In this document: positions 42,904 to 52,391 of the stretch, piece by piece | Layout of the letters: each line of letters begins with the position of its first letter | Position numbering within the stretch: the first letter of the stretch is position 1 | NCBI GenBank assembly: GCA_036675345.1 | Contig: JAKFFE010000022.1 | Location: 186,001-250,000, forward strand | Length of the DNA: 64,000 bases | Direction of reading: 5' to 3' | DNA from: JALYOC01 sp036675345 | GTDB lineage: Bacteria; Myxococcota; Myxococcia; Myxococcales; Myxococcaceae | Notes under the pieces: model-generated | Database searches by the model: none | Told to the model about the DNA's origin: nothing | Seen by the model: the letters and a program-made list of their open reading frames with translations, nothing else | Program-made: the position numbers and the translations under genes

Positions 42904-44291
42904 GCCAGGAATTCCTGTTTCTGTTCCTGGCCCTGCTGCTGGTGCTGGCCAACGGCTTCTTCGTGGCCACCGAGTTCGCGATCGTGAAGATCCGGCCCAC
43001 CCGTCTGCAGGCGATGGTGGACGAGGGCCGCCCCGGCGCGGCCAACGCGATGCGGATGGTGGAGAACCTGGACGGCTACCTCTCCGCCACCCAGTTCGGG
43101 ATCACCCTCGCCTCGCTGGGGCTGGGCTGGCTGGGTGAACCGGCCTTCGCCCACCTGCTGGAGCCACTGTTCACCCGGATGTTCGGGTCCGGCGAGTCCA
43201 CCCAGGCGCTGATCCACTCGGTGGCGGTGGGCTTCTCCTTCGGGATCATCACCTTCCTGCACATCGTGGTCGGAGAGCTGGCCCCCAAGAGCCTGGCGAT
43301 CCAGAAGGCGGAGGCGGTGACCCTGATCTTCGCCTGGCCGATGCGCCTGTTCTACTTCGTGTTCTTCCCCGGGATCTGGCTGCTCAACGGGATGGCTCGC
43401 AAGCTGCTGCACCTGTTCGGGCTGACCTCCGCCAGCGAGACCCACGAGGCGCACAATGAGGAGGAGCTGCAGATGATCCTGGCCAGCTCGGCGCAGGCGG
43501 GGGCGATCACCGCCTCCCGCGCGGAGCTGCTCTCCCGGGCGCTGGGGATGCTGGAGAAGACCGCCCGCCAGGTGCTGGTGCCCCGCAGCCAGGTCCGCTA
43601 CCTGGACCTGGAAGAGCCGATGGAGCACAACATCCAGGAGGCGCGCGCCTCCGGCCACACCTGGCTGCCGGTCTGCCGCGGCAGCATGGACCAGGTGGAG
43701 GGGGTGGTGAACGTCAAGGACCTGCTCTACCTGCTGGCCAAGGGCGAGCTCTCCTCGCTGGCCCAGGTGCAGCGCGCGGTGCTGTTCGTGCCGGAGAACG
43801 TCACCCTGGAGCAGCTGCTGAGCGAGTTCCGCCGACGCAAGCGGCAGCTGGCGGTGGTGGTGGACGAGCACGGAGGCACCTCCGGGATCGTCACCATCGC
43901 CGACGTGGTGGCCGAGCTGGTGGGCAACGTGGCCGAGCTGGGCCGCAAGGTGGACGAGGTCCGCGCCCTGCCCGGCGGCCGGCTGGAGCTGCCGGGGACC
44001 AGCCAGATCGACGACCTGGAGGACCGGCTGGGGATCGAGTTCCCGGTGGACAAGGACGAGATCACCACCGTGGCCGGCTACCTGATGCTCAAGCTGGGGC
44101 GGGTCCCCGAGCCGGGGGACAAGGTGGCGGTGGGGGAGGGGTTCGTGATCCGCACCGTGGAGACCGACGGCCCACGGGTGATCAAGGTGGTGATCGAACC
44201 CAACGTTCCCGCGCCCACGGTGGTCAAGCCGGGGGAAGCGGGGCTCAAGCCGGTGGTGGGGACGGAAGCACCCCGCGGCGAGCCCCACTGA
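42900..44291 (+). CDS. CNNM/CorC-type (HlyC/CorC) transporter with CBS domains
   Basis: The product has 463 residues from the GTG at 42900. A DUF21/CNNM membrane domain covers about 1-195 ('LLVLANGFFVATEFAIVKIRPTRL', 'TLASLGLGWLGEPAFAHLL' and 'VVGELAPKSLAIQ'). A CBS pair covers about 215-350 and a CorC_HlyC domain about 360-445. Bacterial relatives such as MpfA and YhdP export Mg2+ or Co2+. It is coupled to the TPR gene and followed by a hairpin terminator. Confidence 0.92.
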   Translation: MSQEFLFLFLALLLVLANGFFVATEFAIVKIRPTRLQAMVDEGRPGAANAMRMVENLDGYLSATQFGITLASLGLGWLGEPAFAHLLEPLFTRMFGSGESTQALIHSVAVGFSFGIITFLHIVVGELAPKSLAIQKAEAVTLIFAWPMRLFYFVFFPGIWLLNGMARKLLHLFGLTSASETHEAHNEEELQMILASSAQAGAITASRAELLSRALGMLEKTARQVLVPRSQVRYLDLEEPMEHNIQEARASGHTWLPVCRGSMDQVEGVVNVKDLLYLLAKGELSSLAQVQRAVLFVPENVTLEQLLSEFRRRKRQLAVVVDEHGGTSGIVTIADVVAELVGNVAELGRKVDEVRALPGGRLELPGTSQIDDLEDRLGIEFPVDKDEITTVAGYLMLKLGRVPEPGDKVAVGEGFVIRTVETDGPRVIKVVIEPNVPAPTVVKPGEAGLKPVVGTEAPRGEPH

Positions 44292-44302
44292 AGACCCCGC
44301 GC

Positions 44303-44325
44303 GGCTCCGGGCTGGACCCGGAGCC
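44303..44325. terminator. bidirectional hairpin between convergent genes
   Basis: Perfect nine-base stem GGCTCCGGG / CCCGGAGCC with a five-base loop, between the transporter stop (44291) and the YtfJ-like stop (44337). There is no T-run. Confidence 0.55.
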
Positions 44326-44336
44326 GGCGGTCCACG

Positions 44337-44861
44337 CTACAGATGCGCCTGGATGGTCTCGATCAGCTGCTTGATCGCCGCCGGGTCCAGCTTGCCCTCG
44401 TGGACGAAGCGGACCTTGCCCTCCTTGTCGAACACCACCAGGTCGCTGCTGTCGTCCTTGAGCTTCCACTGCTTGACCAGCGCCTTCTTCAGGTCGCGGA
44501 CATAGAGGGTGTCCGGGTACTCCTTCTGCTTCTCCTTGAGCTTCCCGTCGATGGCGAAGTTCGGCAGCCAGGTGGCGCCCATGTTGATCACCGCCACCGA
44601 CTGGAACTTGTCCTTGGGGAAGTCCGCCTTCTTCAGCGCCGCGCTGGCGGGGTCGTTGAGGTCGGAGAAGTCCGGGTCCACGTAGAACATCACGTGGACC
44701 TTCCCCTTGAGCGACTCGCTGTTCCAGCCGCCTCCGGTCACCAGGCCGCCCTGGTCCTTGTCCAGGGCCACCGTCTTGGGCTTCTCGCCCACCGGGGGGC
44801 CACCGAACGCGAACACCGGCAACAGGGCACCGCAGACCACCAGCATCTTCCGATTGAGCAT
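44337..44861 (-). CDS. YtfJ-like exported thioredoxin-fold protein
   Basis: The product has 174 residues with a Sec signal ending near 'PVFAFGG'. The mature part is a YtfJ-like thioredoxin fold without a CxxC: 'LKGKVHVMFYVDPDFSDLN', 'FQSVAVINMGATWLPNFAI', 'YVRDLKKALVKQWKL' and 'DLVVFDKEGKVRFVHEGKL'. YtfJ-family proteins are periplasmic and of unknown function. It is 39 bases downstream of the exported protein gene at 44901, probably in one operon. Confidence 0.8.
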   Translation of the reverse strand: MLNRKMLVVCGALLPVFAFGGPPVGEKPKTVALDKDQGGLVTGGGWNSESLKGKVHVMFYVDPDFSDLNDPASAALKKADFPKDKFQSVAVINMGATWLPNFAIDGKLKEKQKEYPDTLYVRDLKKALVKQWKLKDDSSDLVVFDKEGKVRFVHEGKLDPAAIKQLIETIQAHL

Positions 44862-44900
44862 CAGCTCTCCTTTGGGAGAGTGACTCTAGGCGAACTGCCG

Positions 44901-45611
44901 TTATTTCTTGGCCGGCTTCTCTTTCTTGGCCTGGGCCGGGCGGCGGATCTCCACCAGCTCCAGATCGACGTTGTCGCCGGTCATCACCTTCACCAGGCCC
45001 ACGCCTGGCGCGAACCACACGAAGCTGTCCATCGACCGCTCGCTGCCGGTGGAACCGGCGACCGCGGTGGTCTTGTTCTTGATCTTGATGGCCTCGAAGG
45101 TCCCGGCCGGGGTGGTCACCTTCTCCTCGGCGGCGAAGGTGGACTCGGCGCGGAAGGTGCTGCGGATGATGGGCTTCATGCCCATCGGCATCTTCACCGT
45201 GTCCGGCGGGGTCATCTCGATGCTGACCTTGTTCATCCACGGCTTGCCGGAGCGGAGGGTGTCAGGGGCGGGAAGCAGAATGCCCTCCGACTCGGTGATC
45301 TTCACGTCCAACCCAGAAGACTGCAGGGCCACCACGCCCAGCCCCCCGGAATCGGTGCTCACCCCCTCGGCGGTGCAGTGGACCTGCGCGCTGCCCTGGC
45401 GCCCGGACGCGCCCAGCGCCACCGACATCTTCGCCTCCGCCGTCTCCCCGGACTGCCGGGTCTCCGAGAAGGACACCGACACCTTCTCCTTGCCGGCCAG
45501 GTACTTCAGCTCCAGCCCCTCCTCCAACGGGAAGTACGGATTGGGGCACGGTGCCGCCGCCCACGCGCCCAACCCCCACCCCAGCCCCAGCAAGACTGCT
45601 GCACCCCGCAC
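44901..45611 (-). CDS. exported hypothetical protein
   Basis: Start at GTG 45611, six bases after AAGGAG, gives 236 residues; the upstream open frame is not needed. A signal peptide ends near 'LGAWAAA'. The mature protein is a beta-rich domain starting 'CPNPYFPLEEGLELKYLAGKEKVSVSF'. 'TPAGTFEAIKIKN' and 'FVWFAPGVGLVKV' follow, a pattern seen in DUF3108-like and LolA-like periplasmic proteins. The tail is Lys-rich. Role unknown, likely envelope-related. Confidence 0.72.
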   Translation of the reverse strand: MRGAAVLLGLGWGLGAWAAAPCPNPYFPLEEGLELKYLAGKEKVSVSFSETRQSGETAEAKMSVALGASGRQGSAQVHCTAEGVSTDSGGLGVVALQSSGLDVKITESEGILLPAPDTLRSGKPWMNKVSIEMTPPDTVKMPMGMKPIIRSTFRAESTFAAEEKVTTPAGTFEAIKIKNKTTAVAGSTGSERSMDSFVWFAPGVGLVKVMTGDNVDLELVEIRRPAQAKKEKPAKK

Positions 45612-45847
45612 TGAACGCTCCTTGGTACGCCTTTGGGCCAAGGTAGCCACGGGACGCTGGGCGTACAGGCCCGGTGCGCGCACGCCTACCTGCCTGCTTT
45701 CCTGGCAGGTTGCGTCATGTCACGTCACATATGGCCACGTTTTGTACGGCCACGCTTGATCGTTGAAATTACTGCGTGCTATCGGTCCCGAACGTTCCGG
45801 AGGCCGATTTTTCGGCCTCAGCGCCATTTGCCCGGGGGCAAACCCAT

Positions 45848-48800
45848 ATGCGCATCAAGCGCCTCGACATCACCGGCTTCAAGTCCTTCATGGACCACAT
45901 GGTCTTCTCGTTCGACGACGGGATCACCGGCGTGGTGGGCCCCAACGGGTGCGGCAAGTCGAACGTGGTGGACGCCATCCGCTGGGTGATGGGCGAACAG
46001 AGCGCCAAGAACCTGCGTGGCCGCGGGATGGAGGACGTGATCTTCAACGGGTCGGAGTCCCAGCCGCCGTTGAACATGGCGGAGGTCTCGCTGACCTTCA
46101 AAGTGGAGGAGCGGGACATCCTCGCCCCCCAGTACGCGGGCTACCCGGAGATCACAGTCACCCGCCGGTTGTTCCGCAGCGGTGAGTCCGAGTACCTGAT
46201 CAACAAGACGATCTGCCGGCTGCTGGACGTGACCGAGCTGTTCCTGGGCACCGGGGTGGGCACCAAGGCCTACTCGATCATCGAGCAGGGCCGGGTGGGG
46301 CTGATCGTCTCCTCCAAGCCGGAGGATCGCCGGTCGCTGATCGAAGAGGCGGCGGGGATCACCAAGTACAAGGCGCGCCGCCGGGCCGCCGAGCGGAAGA
46401 TGGAGTACACGCAGCAGAATCTCTTGCGGGTCACCGACATCACCAAGGAGCTGGAGAGCCGGCTGGACTCGCTGGCCCGGCAGGCGAAGAAGGCGGAGAA
46501 GTACAAGAAGCTGCGCGCCGAGGCCCGGGAGATCGAGCTGCACACCGCCTCCCACCGCTTCCTGGAGCTGCACGCCGAGGCCAAGGTGCTGCAGGCCCGG
46601 CTGGAGAACCTCTCCGGAGAGGAGCGGGAGGGGCTGGACCGGCTGCGGGCGATGGAGGCGGATCTGGACCACCGTCGGGCAGTCAGTGACGCCCAGGCCG
46701 GGGCGCTGGAGACGCTGTCCGCCGAGGTCCACGCCCTGGAGAGCCAGGTCAAGCTGGACGCCCAGAGCCTGGAGCACTGGGAGAAGGACATCCGCGAGAC
46801 CCAGGCGCGGATCGACACCGCCCAGGCCGAGCGGGACTCGCTGGTGCAGCGCCGCGAGGAGCTGGTCACCTCCACCGCCGCCCGCGAGCAGGAGCTGATG
46901 GGGCTGGCCGGCTCCTACCGCGAGGACGAGGAGGCGATGACCGCCGCCAGCGAGGAGCTGCGCCGGCTGACCGAGCGGCAGCTGGAGCTAAGCACCCGGC
47001 TGGAGCTGGAACGCCACGGGCTGATGCAGGTCACCAGCCGCCTGGCCAACCACGAGAGCAACCTGCTCAACCTCGCCCGGCAGAAGGCGGATCTCCAGTC
47101 GCGCCGGGGCAAGCTGTCGGTGGAGCTGGAGGCCGCGCGCACCGAGGAGGCGGCGCTGGACAAGTCGCGCGCGGAGGTCGCCTTGCGGTTGGAGGAGACC
47201 CAGAAGAGCGCCCACCAGCTGGCGGAGCGAAAGGGCCAGGAGGAGGAGGTCCTGCAGAAGACCCGCCAGGCCTTCGCCGAGAACGAGATCCTGGTCATCT
47301 CCTCCCGGGAGGGGCTGTCCGACAAGCGCAGCCGGCTGACCTCGCTGGTGGAGTTGCAGCGGAACTACGAGGGCTTCGACCGCGGGGTGCGCGCGGTGAT
47401 GGTCAAGGCCGGCGAGGGTCACCGCAGCAACGGGATCTTCGGGCTGGTGGCGGACGTGGTCTCCGCCGCGCCCAGGTTCGAGAAGGCGATCGAGGCGGCG
47501 CTGGGCGACGCCCTGCAGCACGTGGTGGTGGAGAGCCGGGCCAAGGGCTTTGAGCTGATCGACTACCTCAAGTCCCACACCGAGGGCCGGTCCACCTTCC
47601 TGCCGGTGGACGCGCTGCCCACCCACCCGGAGCTGGCCGAGCCGGACCTGTCCCGGCCGGGGGTGCTGAGCGCCGCCTACGCCGAGGTCCAGTGCGAAGA
47701 GGCGCTGCGCCCGGTGGTCACCGCGCTCCTGGGGGATGTGGTGATCGTCACCGACCTGGGCTCCGCCCGGTCCTACGCCGCGGAGACCGGCGGCCGCTAC
47801 ACCCTGGTCACCCTGGACGGGGAGGTGCTGCACCGCTCCGGGCCGATGACCGGCGGCGCCCTGGAGGGCGCGGCGATCGGCGCCCTGCAGAAGAAGCGGG
47901 AGATCTCCGAGCTGTCCGAGGACGTCCGCGCCGCCGAGGAGCGCTACAACGAGATCCTCACCCGGCACTACACCCTGCAAAAGCAGATCGCGCAGCTGGA
48001 GGGGGTGCTCAAGGGGCTGGCCAAGAACCAGCACGCCGAAGAGCTGAACCTGGCCAACCACGAGAAGGATCTGCACCGGGCCGGCGCGGACCTCTCCCGG
48101 CTGCGGGACCGGATCGGCGCCTTGCAGACCGAGGAGGAGCAGTTCCTCCAGAACGTCACCGGGCTGGAGGCGGAGGAGGAGGCCTCCCGCGGAGAGGTGG
48201 CCCACGGCCAGGCGGATCACCAGCGGCGCGAGGAGCAGGTCAAGGAGATCACCGCCGAGCTGGAGTCGCTCAAGCAGCGCGCCGCCGACGCGTCGGCCTC
48301 GCTGACCTCGCTGCGGGTGAAGGTGGCCGCCGGCTCCGAACGGGGCGAGGCCGCCCGCAAGGAGCTGGAGCAGCTGGTGGCCTCCCGCTCCGAGCTGGAG
48401 GGCCGGATCGGCCGGCTGGAGGCGAACCTGGCCGAGGGCCTGGCCCGCGCCGCCGAGCTGTCCGCGCGGTTGGAGGAGGGGAGGGCCAGCCGGGAGGGGA
48501 TGGCCGCCGACTTCGCCGCCCGCGGCGCCGAGCTGGAGGGCAAGAAGAAGGAGCACGCCGAAGAGGTGGCCCGGATGCGGGAGGACGAGATCGCGCTGCG
48601 GGAGCTGCGGGAGAAGCTGGACTCGGTCACCCAGGGGGTGTCCCAGATCTCGCTCAAGGAGAAGGAGCTGGCCCTGGAGCTGTCCCACCTGGTCTCCCAG
48701 GTGGAGGAGCGCCACCAGGCGCAGCTGCACGAGCACGTGCAGAACTACCACCTCCAGCCGCTGCTGGGGCCGGAGGCCGAAGTCCGCCTGAAGGACCTGC

Positions 48801-49447
48801 GCGCGCAGCTGGAGAAGATGGGGGAGATCAACCTCACCGCCATCGAAGAGCACGCGGAGATCGCCAAGCGCTACGACTTCCTCAACGCCCAGAAGCTGGA
48901 CCTGGAGTCGTCCCAGGCGCAGCTGACCGAGGCGATCCAGAAGATCAACAAGACCAGCCGCGAGCGGTTCAAGCAGACCTTCGATGTGGTCAACGACAAG
49001 TTCCAGCAGGTCTACCCCCGCCTGTTCGGCGGTGGCCGGGCCAGCCTGGTGCTGACCGAAGACTCCGCCGGGGGCGAGCCGGGGGTGGAGATCCTGGCCC
49101 AGCCGCCGGGCAAGAAGCTGCAGAGCGTGGGGCTGCTCTCCGGTGGAGAGAAGGCGCTGACCGCGGTGGCGCTGATCTTCGGGATCTTCCTGATCAAGCC
49201 CACCCCGTTCTGTCTGCTGGACGAGGTGGACGCGCCGCTGGATGAGGGCAACGTGGGCCGCTACAACGAGATGGTCCGGGAGATGAGCAGCCAGTCCCAG
49301 TTCATCCTCATCACCCACAACAAGCGCACCATGGAGATCGTGGACACCATCTACGGGGTCACCATGGAGGAGCCGGGCATCTCCAAGCTGGTCTCGGTGA
49401 AGATGAAGGAAGCGGTCCCCGCGGCCAACGACAACCAGGCCGCCTAG
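45848..49447 (+). CDS. smc: chromosome segregation/condensin ATPase SMC
   Basis: The product has 1199 residues from the ATG at 45848 ('MRIKRLDITGFKSF'), the full length of bacterial SMC. Walker A is GPNGCGKS at 31-38. Coiled-coil arms flank a hinge at about 500-690 ('GIFGLVADVV...', 'GALEGAAIGALQKKREI'). The C-terminal head has the ABC signature 'LLSGGEKAL' near 1096 and Walker B 'CLLDEVDAPLD'. It forms the condensin complex with ScpA and ScpB, which are not in the window. It is followed by a Rho-independent terminator. Confidence 0.97.
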   Translation: MRIKRLDITGFKSFMDHMVFSFDDGITGVVGPNGCGKSNVVDAIRWVMGEQSAKNLRGRGMEDVIFNGSESQPPLNMAEVSLTFKVEERDILAPQYAGYPEITVTRRLFRSGESEYLINKTICRLLDVTELFLGTGVGTKAYSIIEQGRVGLIVSSKPEDRRSLIEEAAGITKYKARRRAAERKMEYTQQNLLRVTDITKELESRLDSLARQAKKAEKYKKLRAEAREIELHTASHRFLELHAEAKVLQARLENLSGEEREGLDRLRAMEADLDHRRAVSDAQAGALETLSAEVHALESQVKLDAQSLEHWEKDIRETQARIDTAQAERDSLVQRREELVTSTAAREQELMGLAGSYREDEEAMTAASEELRRLTERQLELSTRLELERHGLMQVTSRLANHESNLLNLARQKADLQSRRGKLSVELEAARTEEAALDKSRAEVALRLEETQKSAHQLAERKGQEEEVLQKTRQAFAENEILVISSREGLSDKRSRLTSLVELQRNYEGFDRGVRAVMVKAGEGHRSNGIFGLVADVVSAAPRFEKAIEAALGDALQHVVVESRAKGFELIDYLKSHTEGRSTFLPVDALPTHPELAEPDLSRPGVLSAAYAEVQCEEALRPVVTALLGDVVIVTDLGSARSYAAETGGRYTLVTLDGEVLHRSGPMTGGALEGAAIGALQKKREISELSEDVRAAEERYNEILTRHYTLQKQIAQLEGVLKGLAKNQHAEELNLANHEKDLHRAGADLSRLRDRIGALQTEEEQFLQNVTGLEAEEEASRGEVAHGQADHQRREEQVKEITAELESLKQRAADASASLTSLRVKVAAGSERGEAARKELEQLVASRSELEGRIGRLEANLAEGLARAAELSARLEEGRASREGMAADFAARGAELEGKKKEHAEEVARMREDEIALRELREKLDSVTQGVSQISLKEKELALELSHLVSQVEERHQAQLHEHVQNYHLQPLLGPEAEVRLKDLRAQLEKMGEINLTAIEEHAEIAKRYDFLNAQKLDLESSQAQLTEAIQKINKTSRERFKQTFDVVNDKFQQVYPRLFGGGRASLVLTEDSAGGEPGVEILAQPPGKKLQSVGLLSGGEKALTAVALIFGIFLIKPTPFCLLDEVDAPLDEGNVGRYNEMVREMSSQSQFILITHNKRTMEIVDTIYGVTMEEPGISKLVSVKMKEAVPAANDNQAA

Positions 49448-49474
49448 GCCCGTCGGTCAGCCCCAGTGGTGAGA

Positions 49475-49510
49475 CGCCCCGGCCGCAGTGGTCCGGGGCG
49501 TTCGTCTTTT
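49475..49510 (+). terminator. Rho-independent terminator of smc
   Basis: CGCCCCGG (49475-49482) pairs with CCGGGGCG (49493-49500) across a ten-base loop and is followed by TTCGTCTTTT. Confidence 0.8.
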
Positions 49511-49606
49511 CGCCCTCCGCATCTTCGTCGACACGGTGGGCCCCGATGTCGGCTCAGGGGCCGGCGCTGCGCTCGTGCGGACCGCCTTCCCGGGCCCTCA
49601 CCCCCC

Positions 49607-49647
49607 AAAAAAGGCAAGGCGCCCCGGCCTGTGCAGACCGGAGCGCC
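49607..49647 (-). terminator. Rho-independent terminator of the lipoprotein gene at 49677
   Basis: On the minus strand GGCGCTCCGG pairs with CCGGGGCGCC (one wobble), and CCTTTTTT follows after a few bases. It lies 30 bases past the gene's stop. Confidence 0.75.
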
Positions 49648-49676
49648 CTGGGTGCTTCAGCTGCGGTGTCCGCTGG

Positions 49677-50909
49677 CTACTTGGCCAACCGGGTGCAGAT
49701 CGCCTTGTCGTTGGTCAGGGTCTGCTCGGACGCGGCCAGGTCGGCGGCGGTGGTGGCCACCTCCTTGGTGGTGTGCTCCTCCACCTCCAGCGGGTACATC
49801 GGATCCGCCTGGCGCAGCTCCTGGACGGTGGTCAGCTGCAGGTCGGCCACCGCCTTGAGGTCGCGCAGCACGGACACGTACTCCTCGTCCGCCTTGACCA
49901 TCGCGTTGCAGCGGGTGACCAGCTGGGTGCGGGTCACCGAGGCCGGCTTGGCCTTGTACTTGTTCACCAGCTCCGTGTAGCCAGCCGCCGCGGTGTTCAG
50001 CTTGGCGAAGGTCAGCAGCCGGTCCGCGGTGCGCTGACCGCGCTGCAGGTCCAGCTGGGTGAACCGGACATTGAGGTCCGCCACCTGCTGATCGCCGCGG
50101 GCCTCGAAGTTCGTGAAGATGAAGAAGTACGGGAAGATGTCCTGCTGGGACTTCATGGTGGAGAAGGGCAGGGTCTGCAGCTTCCCGACCAGACACTGGC
50201 TGAGGGTCGCATCCACGCCCGCGCCACCGTCGGCCAGCGCCTGATCCACCGACGCCGCCACGGTGATCGCGCTGCCGCCGTCCGTCGCGCCCTCGGCCTT
50301 CTTGAGGTCCACCTTCATCGGGATCGCGCCGGGCACCGACTCCTTGAGCGGCTCGAAGCAATCACACCAGGTGGGGGTGGCCACCCGGATCGAACCCACC
50401 AGGTCGGAGATCTCGTTGATCCCCATCACCACCGACGGGTCCTGGTTGACGTCGTGCTGATAGTCGAAGGCATTGGTGACCGGAGCCGCGCTCTCCGCGC
50501 CGGCCACCTTCGCCTGGGTGTAGCGGGTCAGCGCGTCCACGATGCACTTCTCACCCTCGGGGGTGAGGTTCTCCCCGGTGGCCTTGTGGGCAAAGGCGCC
50601 GCTGGCGAAGGTGGTCTCCACGGTCACCTTGGTCACCGGGGCCGCGGCGCGGTTCGCCGGGTTCACCAGACACTCCATCACCAGCGGCCGGGCGGAGACC
50701 TGCACCGCCAGCAGGCTCTCCTTCACCACCGGGGCCGAGACCTCCGGCGCGACGGCAAAGCAGGTGCCGATGTCGAAGTGGGCGATGTTCTTGATCTGCT
50801 GGCTCTCCTGCGTGGGCCCGGGCTGACCGCCCTGCCCGCCGGAGGTTGAGGTGGTGGCGCAGACCGCCAGGAAGCTCACAGAAACGACCGCAATGACGAA
50901 ACGATGCAT
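49677..50909 (-). CDS. lipoprotein of unknown function
   Basis: The product has 410 residues with a lipoprotein signal (lipobox LAVC) and a Gly/Ser/Gln-rich linker. The ATG follows GGGAGAGGGT. The mature protein is a mixed alpha/beta chain with several Cys ('GTCFAVAP', 'LVMECLVN', 'GEKCIVDALTRY' and 'TWCDCFEPL') and a helical C-terminal third. The 'C...L' pattern around residue 110 resembles the AgmX/PglI-type or TonB-C-like modules with conserved 'C....' positions in Myxococcota, but I cannot name it. It is probably an outer-membrane-associated factor; the gene is flanked by a good terminator. Confidence 0.7.
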   Translation of the reverse strand: MHRFVIAVVSVSFLAVCATTSTSGGQGGQPGPTQESQQIKNIAHFDIGTCFAVAPEVSAPVVKESLLAVQVSARPLVMECLVNPANRAAAPVTKVTVETTFASGAFAHKATGENLTPEGEKCIVDALTRYTQAKVAGAESAAPVTNAFDYQHDVNQDPSVVMGINEISDLVGSIRVATPTWCDCFEPLKESVPGAIPMKVDLKKAEGATDGGSAITVAASVDQALADGGAGVDATLSQCLVGKLQTLPFSTMKSQQDIFPYFFIFTNFEARGDQQVADLNVRFTQLDLQRGQRTADRLLTFAKLNTAAAGYTELVNKYKAKPASVTRTQLVTRCNAMVKADEEYVSVLRDLKAVADLQLTTVQELRQADPMYPLEVEEHTTKEVATTAADLAASEQTLTNDKAICTRLAK

Positions 50910-50933
50910 ACCCTCTCCCGTGTTTGCGAAGGC

Positions 50934-52289
50934 CTACTTCTCCAGGCCTTCGGCGTTCTTCAGGTCCTTCAAGCGAAGGCCGTTCTTCTTCAGCAATCGA
51001 TACAGGCTCTGCATCGACAGCCCGGTCCGTTCCTCGGCCAGGCGCAGGTCAAAGCCCACCGTCTTCATCATCTCGGCGAAGTAGAGACGCTCGAAGTCGG
51101 CGGTGACGCGATCTTTTGCCTCGTGGTACGGCAGCCCCACCACCACCTCCGCCACCGAGCGGGTGGGCGGCCCCTCCTTCAGCGCCGGCCCCGCCAGCAG
51201 ATCCAGCCAGCTGGTGTTGCCGGTCTCCTGCATCAGCGCCCCGCGCTCCAGCACGTTGCGCAATTCGCGCACGTTGCCCGGCCACCCGTAGCCCTCCAGC
51301 AGGCTCAGCATCTGCGAGGTCAGCTCCAGCCGGCCTCCCACCGACTTGAGCAGGTGGCGGGCCAGCACCGGGATGTCGTCCCGGCGGGTGCGCAGCGGCG
51401 GCAGGCGGAGGTTGGCCACCGCCAGCCGGTAGAACAGGTCGGCCCGGAAGCGGCCCACCCGGACCTCCTCCTCCAGGTTCTGCTGGGTGGAGGCGATGAT
51501 CCGCACATCCAGCTTCACCGGGGGACCGGACAGCGAGGGCAGCTCCCGGTTCTCCAGCACCCGCAGCAGCTTGGGCTGGATCGACGCGGGCAGCTCCCCC
51601 ACCTCGTCCAGGAACACCGTCCCCCCGGCCGCGGCCTGGAAGACGCCTTCATTCCCCTCCGCTCCCTTGCCGAACAGCTCCCGGTCGGCCGCGTCTTCGG
51701 AGATCAGGTTGCAGTCCACCACCCGGAACGCCCCGTGGCGCCGCAGCGAGTGCTGGTGGATGGCCCGTGCCGCCAGCTCCTTGCCGGTGCCGGTCTCGCC
51801 GCACAAAAGAACGCTGACGTCCTCCCGCGCCACCCGCCGGAGGTCGGCGAACAGCACCCGCATCTTCTCCGAGCTGCCCACCAGCTGGCCGAAGGAGTCG
51901 GTGCCCGAGGCCTCCACCTCGGTGGTCCGATCCTCCTCGCGCACGGTGAGCTTGGTCTTGCCCAGGCTGATCTTGTCCCCCGGGCCCACGTAGGCGGCCA
52001 GCACCCGGCGGCCCTCCACCAGGGTCCCGTTGCGGCTGCCCAGGTCGCGCACCACCAGGCCCTCGGGGGTCCGCTCCACCTCCAGGTGGCGGCGGCTGAC
52101 GGTGGTGTCGGTGAGCACCACGTCGTTGGAGTTATCCGAGCCGACCCGGATCAGCGTCCCCAGGGTCTCGAACCGGCGGCCCTTGTCCGGTCCGGCGCTG
52201 ACCTCCAGGGACCAGTTGTGAAGCAGGACCCTGGCGCCCCCGGCTTCGGGCGAGGTCACTGATTCGGTGACGTCGGGTCTGCTCTCCAT
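50934..52289 (-). CDS. FHA-AAA+ (sigma-54 activator-like) regulator lacking GAFTGA
   Basis: Start at ATG 52289 gives 451 residues. An FHA domain spans about 25-118 ('RVGSDNSNDVVL', 'SRRHLEV' and 'GSRNGTLV'). The AAA+ domain has Walker A GETGTGKE at 164-171, Walker B 'GGTVFLDE' near 222-229 and 'RADLFYRLAV' arginine-finger region. The C-terminus is a Fis-type HTH ('RTGLSMQSLYRLLKKNGL'). The GAFTGA loop that touches sigma-54 is missing: 'ELFGKGAEGN' runs straight into 'EGVFQAAAGG'. It may act without sigma-54 contact or through a changed loop. FHA suggests control by Ser/Thr phosphorylation. It is 24 bases upstream of the lipoprotein gene at 49677, in the same direction. Confidence 0.9.
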   Translation of the reverse strand: MESRPDVTESVTSPEAGGARVLLHNWSLEVSAGPDKGRRFETLGTLIRVGSDNSNDVVLTDTTVSRRHLEVERTPEGLVVRDLGSRNGTLVEGRRVLAAYVGPGDKISLGKTKLTVREEDRTTEVEASGTDSFGQLVGSSEKMRVLFADLRRVAREDVSVLLCGETGTGKELAARAIHQHSLRRHGAFRVVDCNLISEDAADRELFGKGAEGNEGVFQAAAGGTVFLDEVGELPASIQPKLLRVLENRELPSLSGPPVKLDVRIIASTQQNLEEEVRVGRFRADLFYRLAVANLRLPPLRTRRDDIPVLARHLLKSVGGRLELTSQMLSLLEGYGWPGNVRELRNVLERGALMQETGNTSWLDLLAGPALKEGPPTRSVAEVVVGLPYHEAKDRVTADFERLYFAEMMKTVGFDLRLAEERTGLSMQSLYRLLKKNGLRLKDLKNAEGLEK

Positions 52290-52391
52290 GCGTGCGGATA
52301 CCTCCACCCACCCCGGAGCCTGGGCCGCCGGGTATCTAGCAGGATTGCTCCCAGGCTTGCGCGGAATATGCGTGATGCCTAAAGGAGGGAC

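Noticed and set aside
45733..45754. Two GGCCACG direct repeats, 15 bases apart, upstream of smc
   Set aside because: Short GC-rich repeats are expected by chance in this DNA and there is no symmetry or promoter context to support an operator.
46988..49318. 776-codon open frame antisense to smc
   Set aside because: Leu/Gly/His-rich shadow without any family motif; smc on the plus strand is unambiguous.
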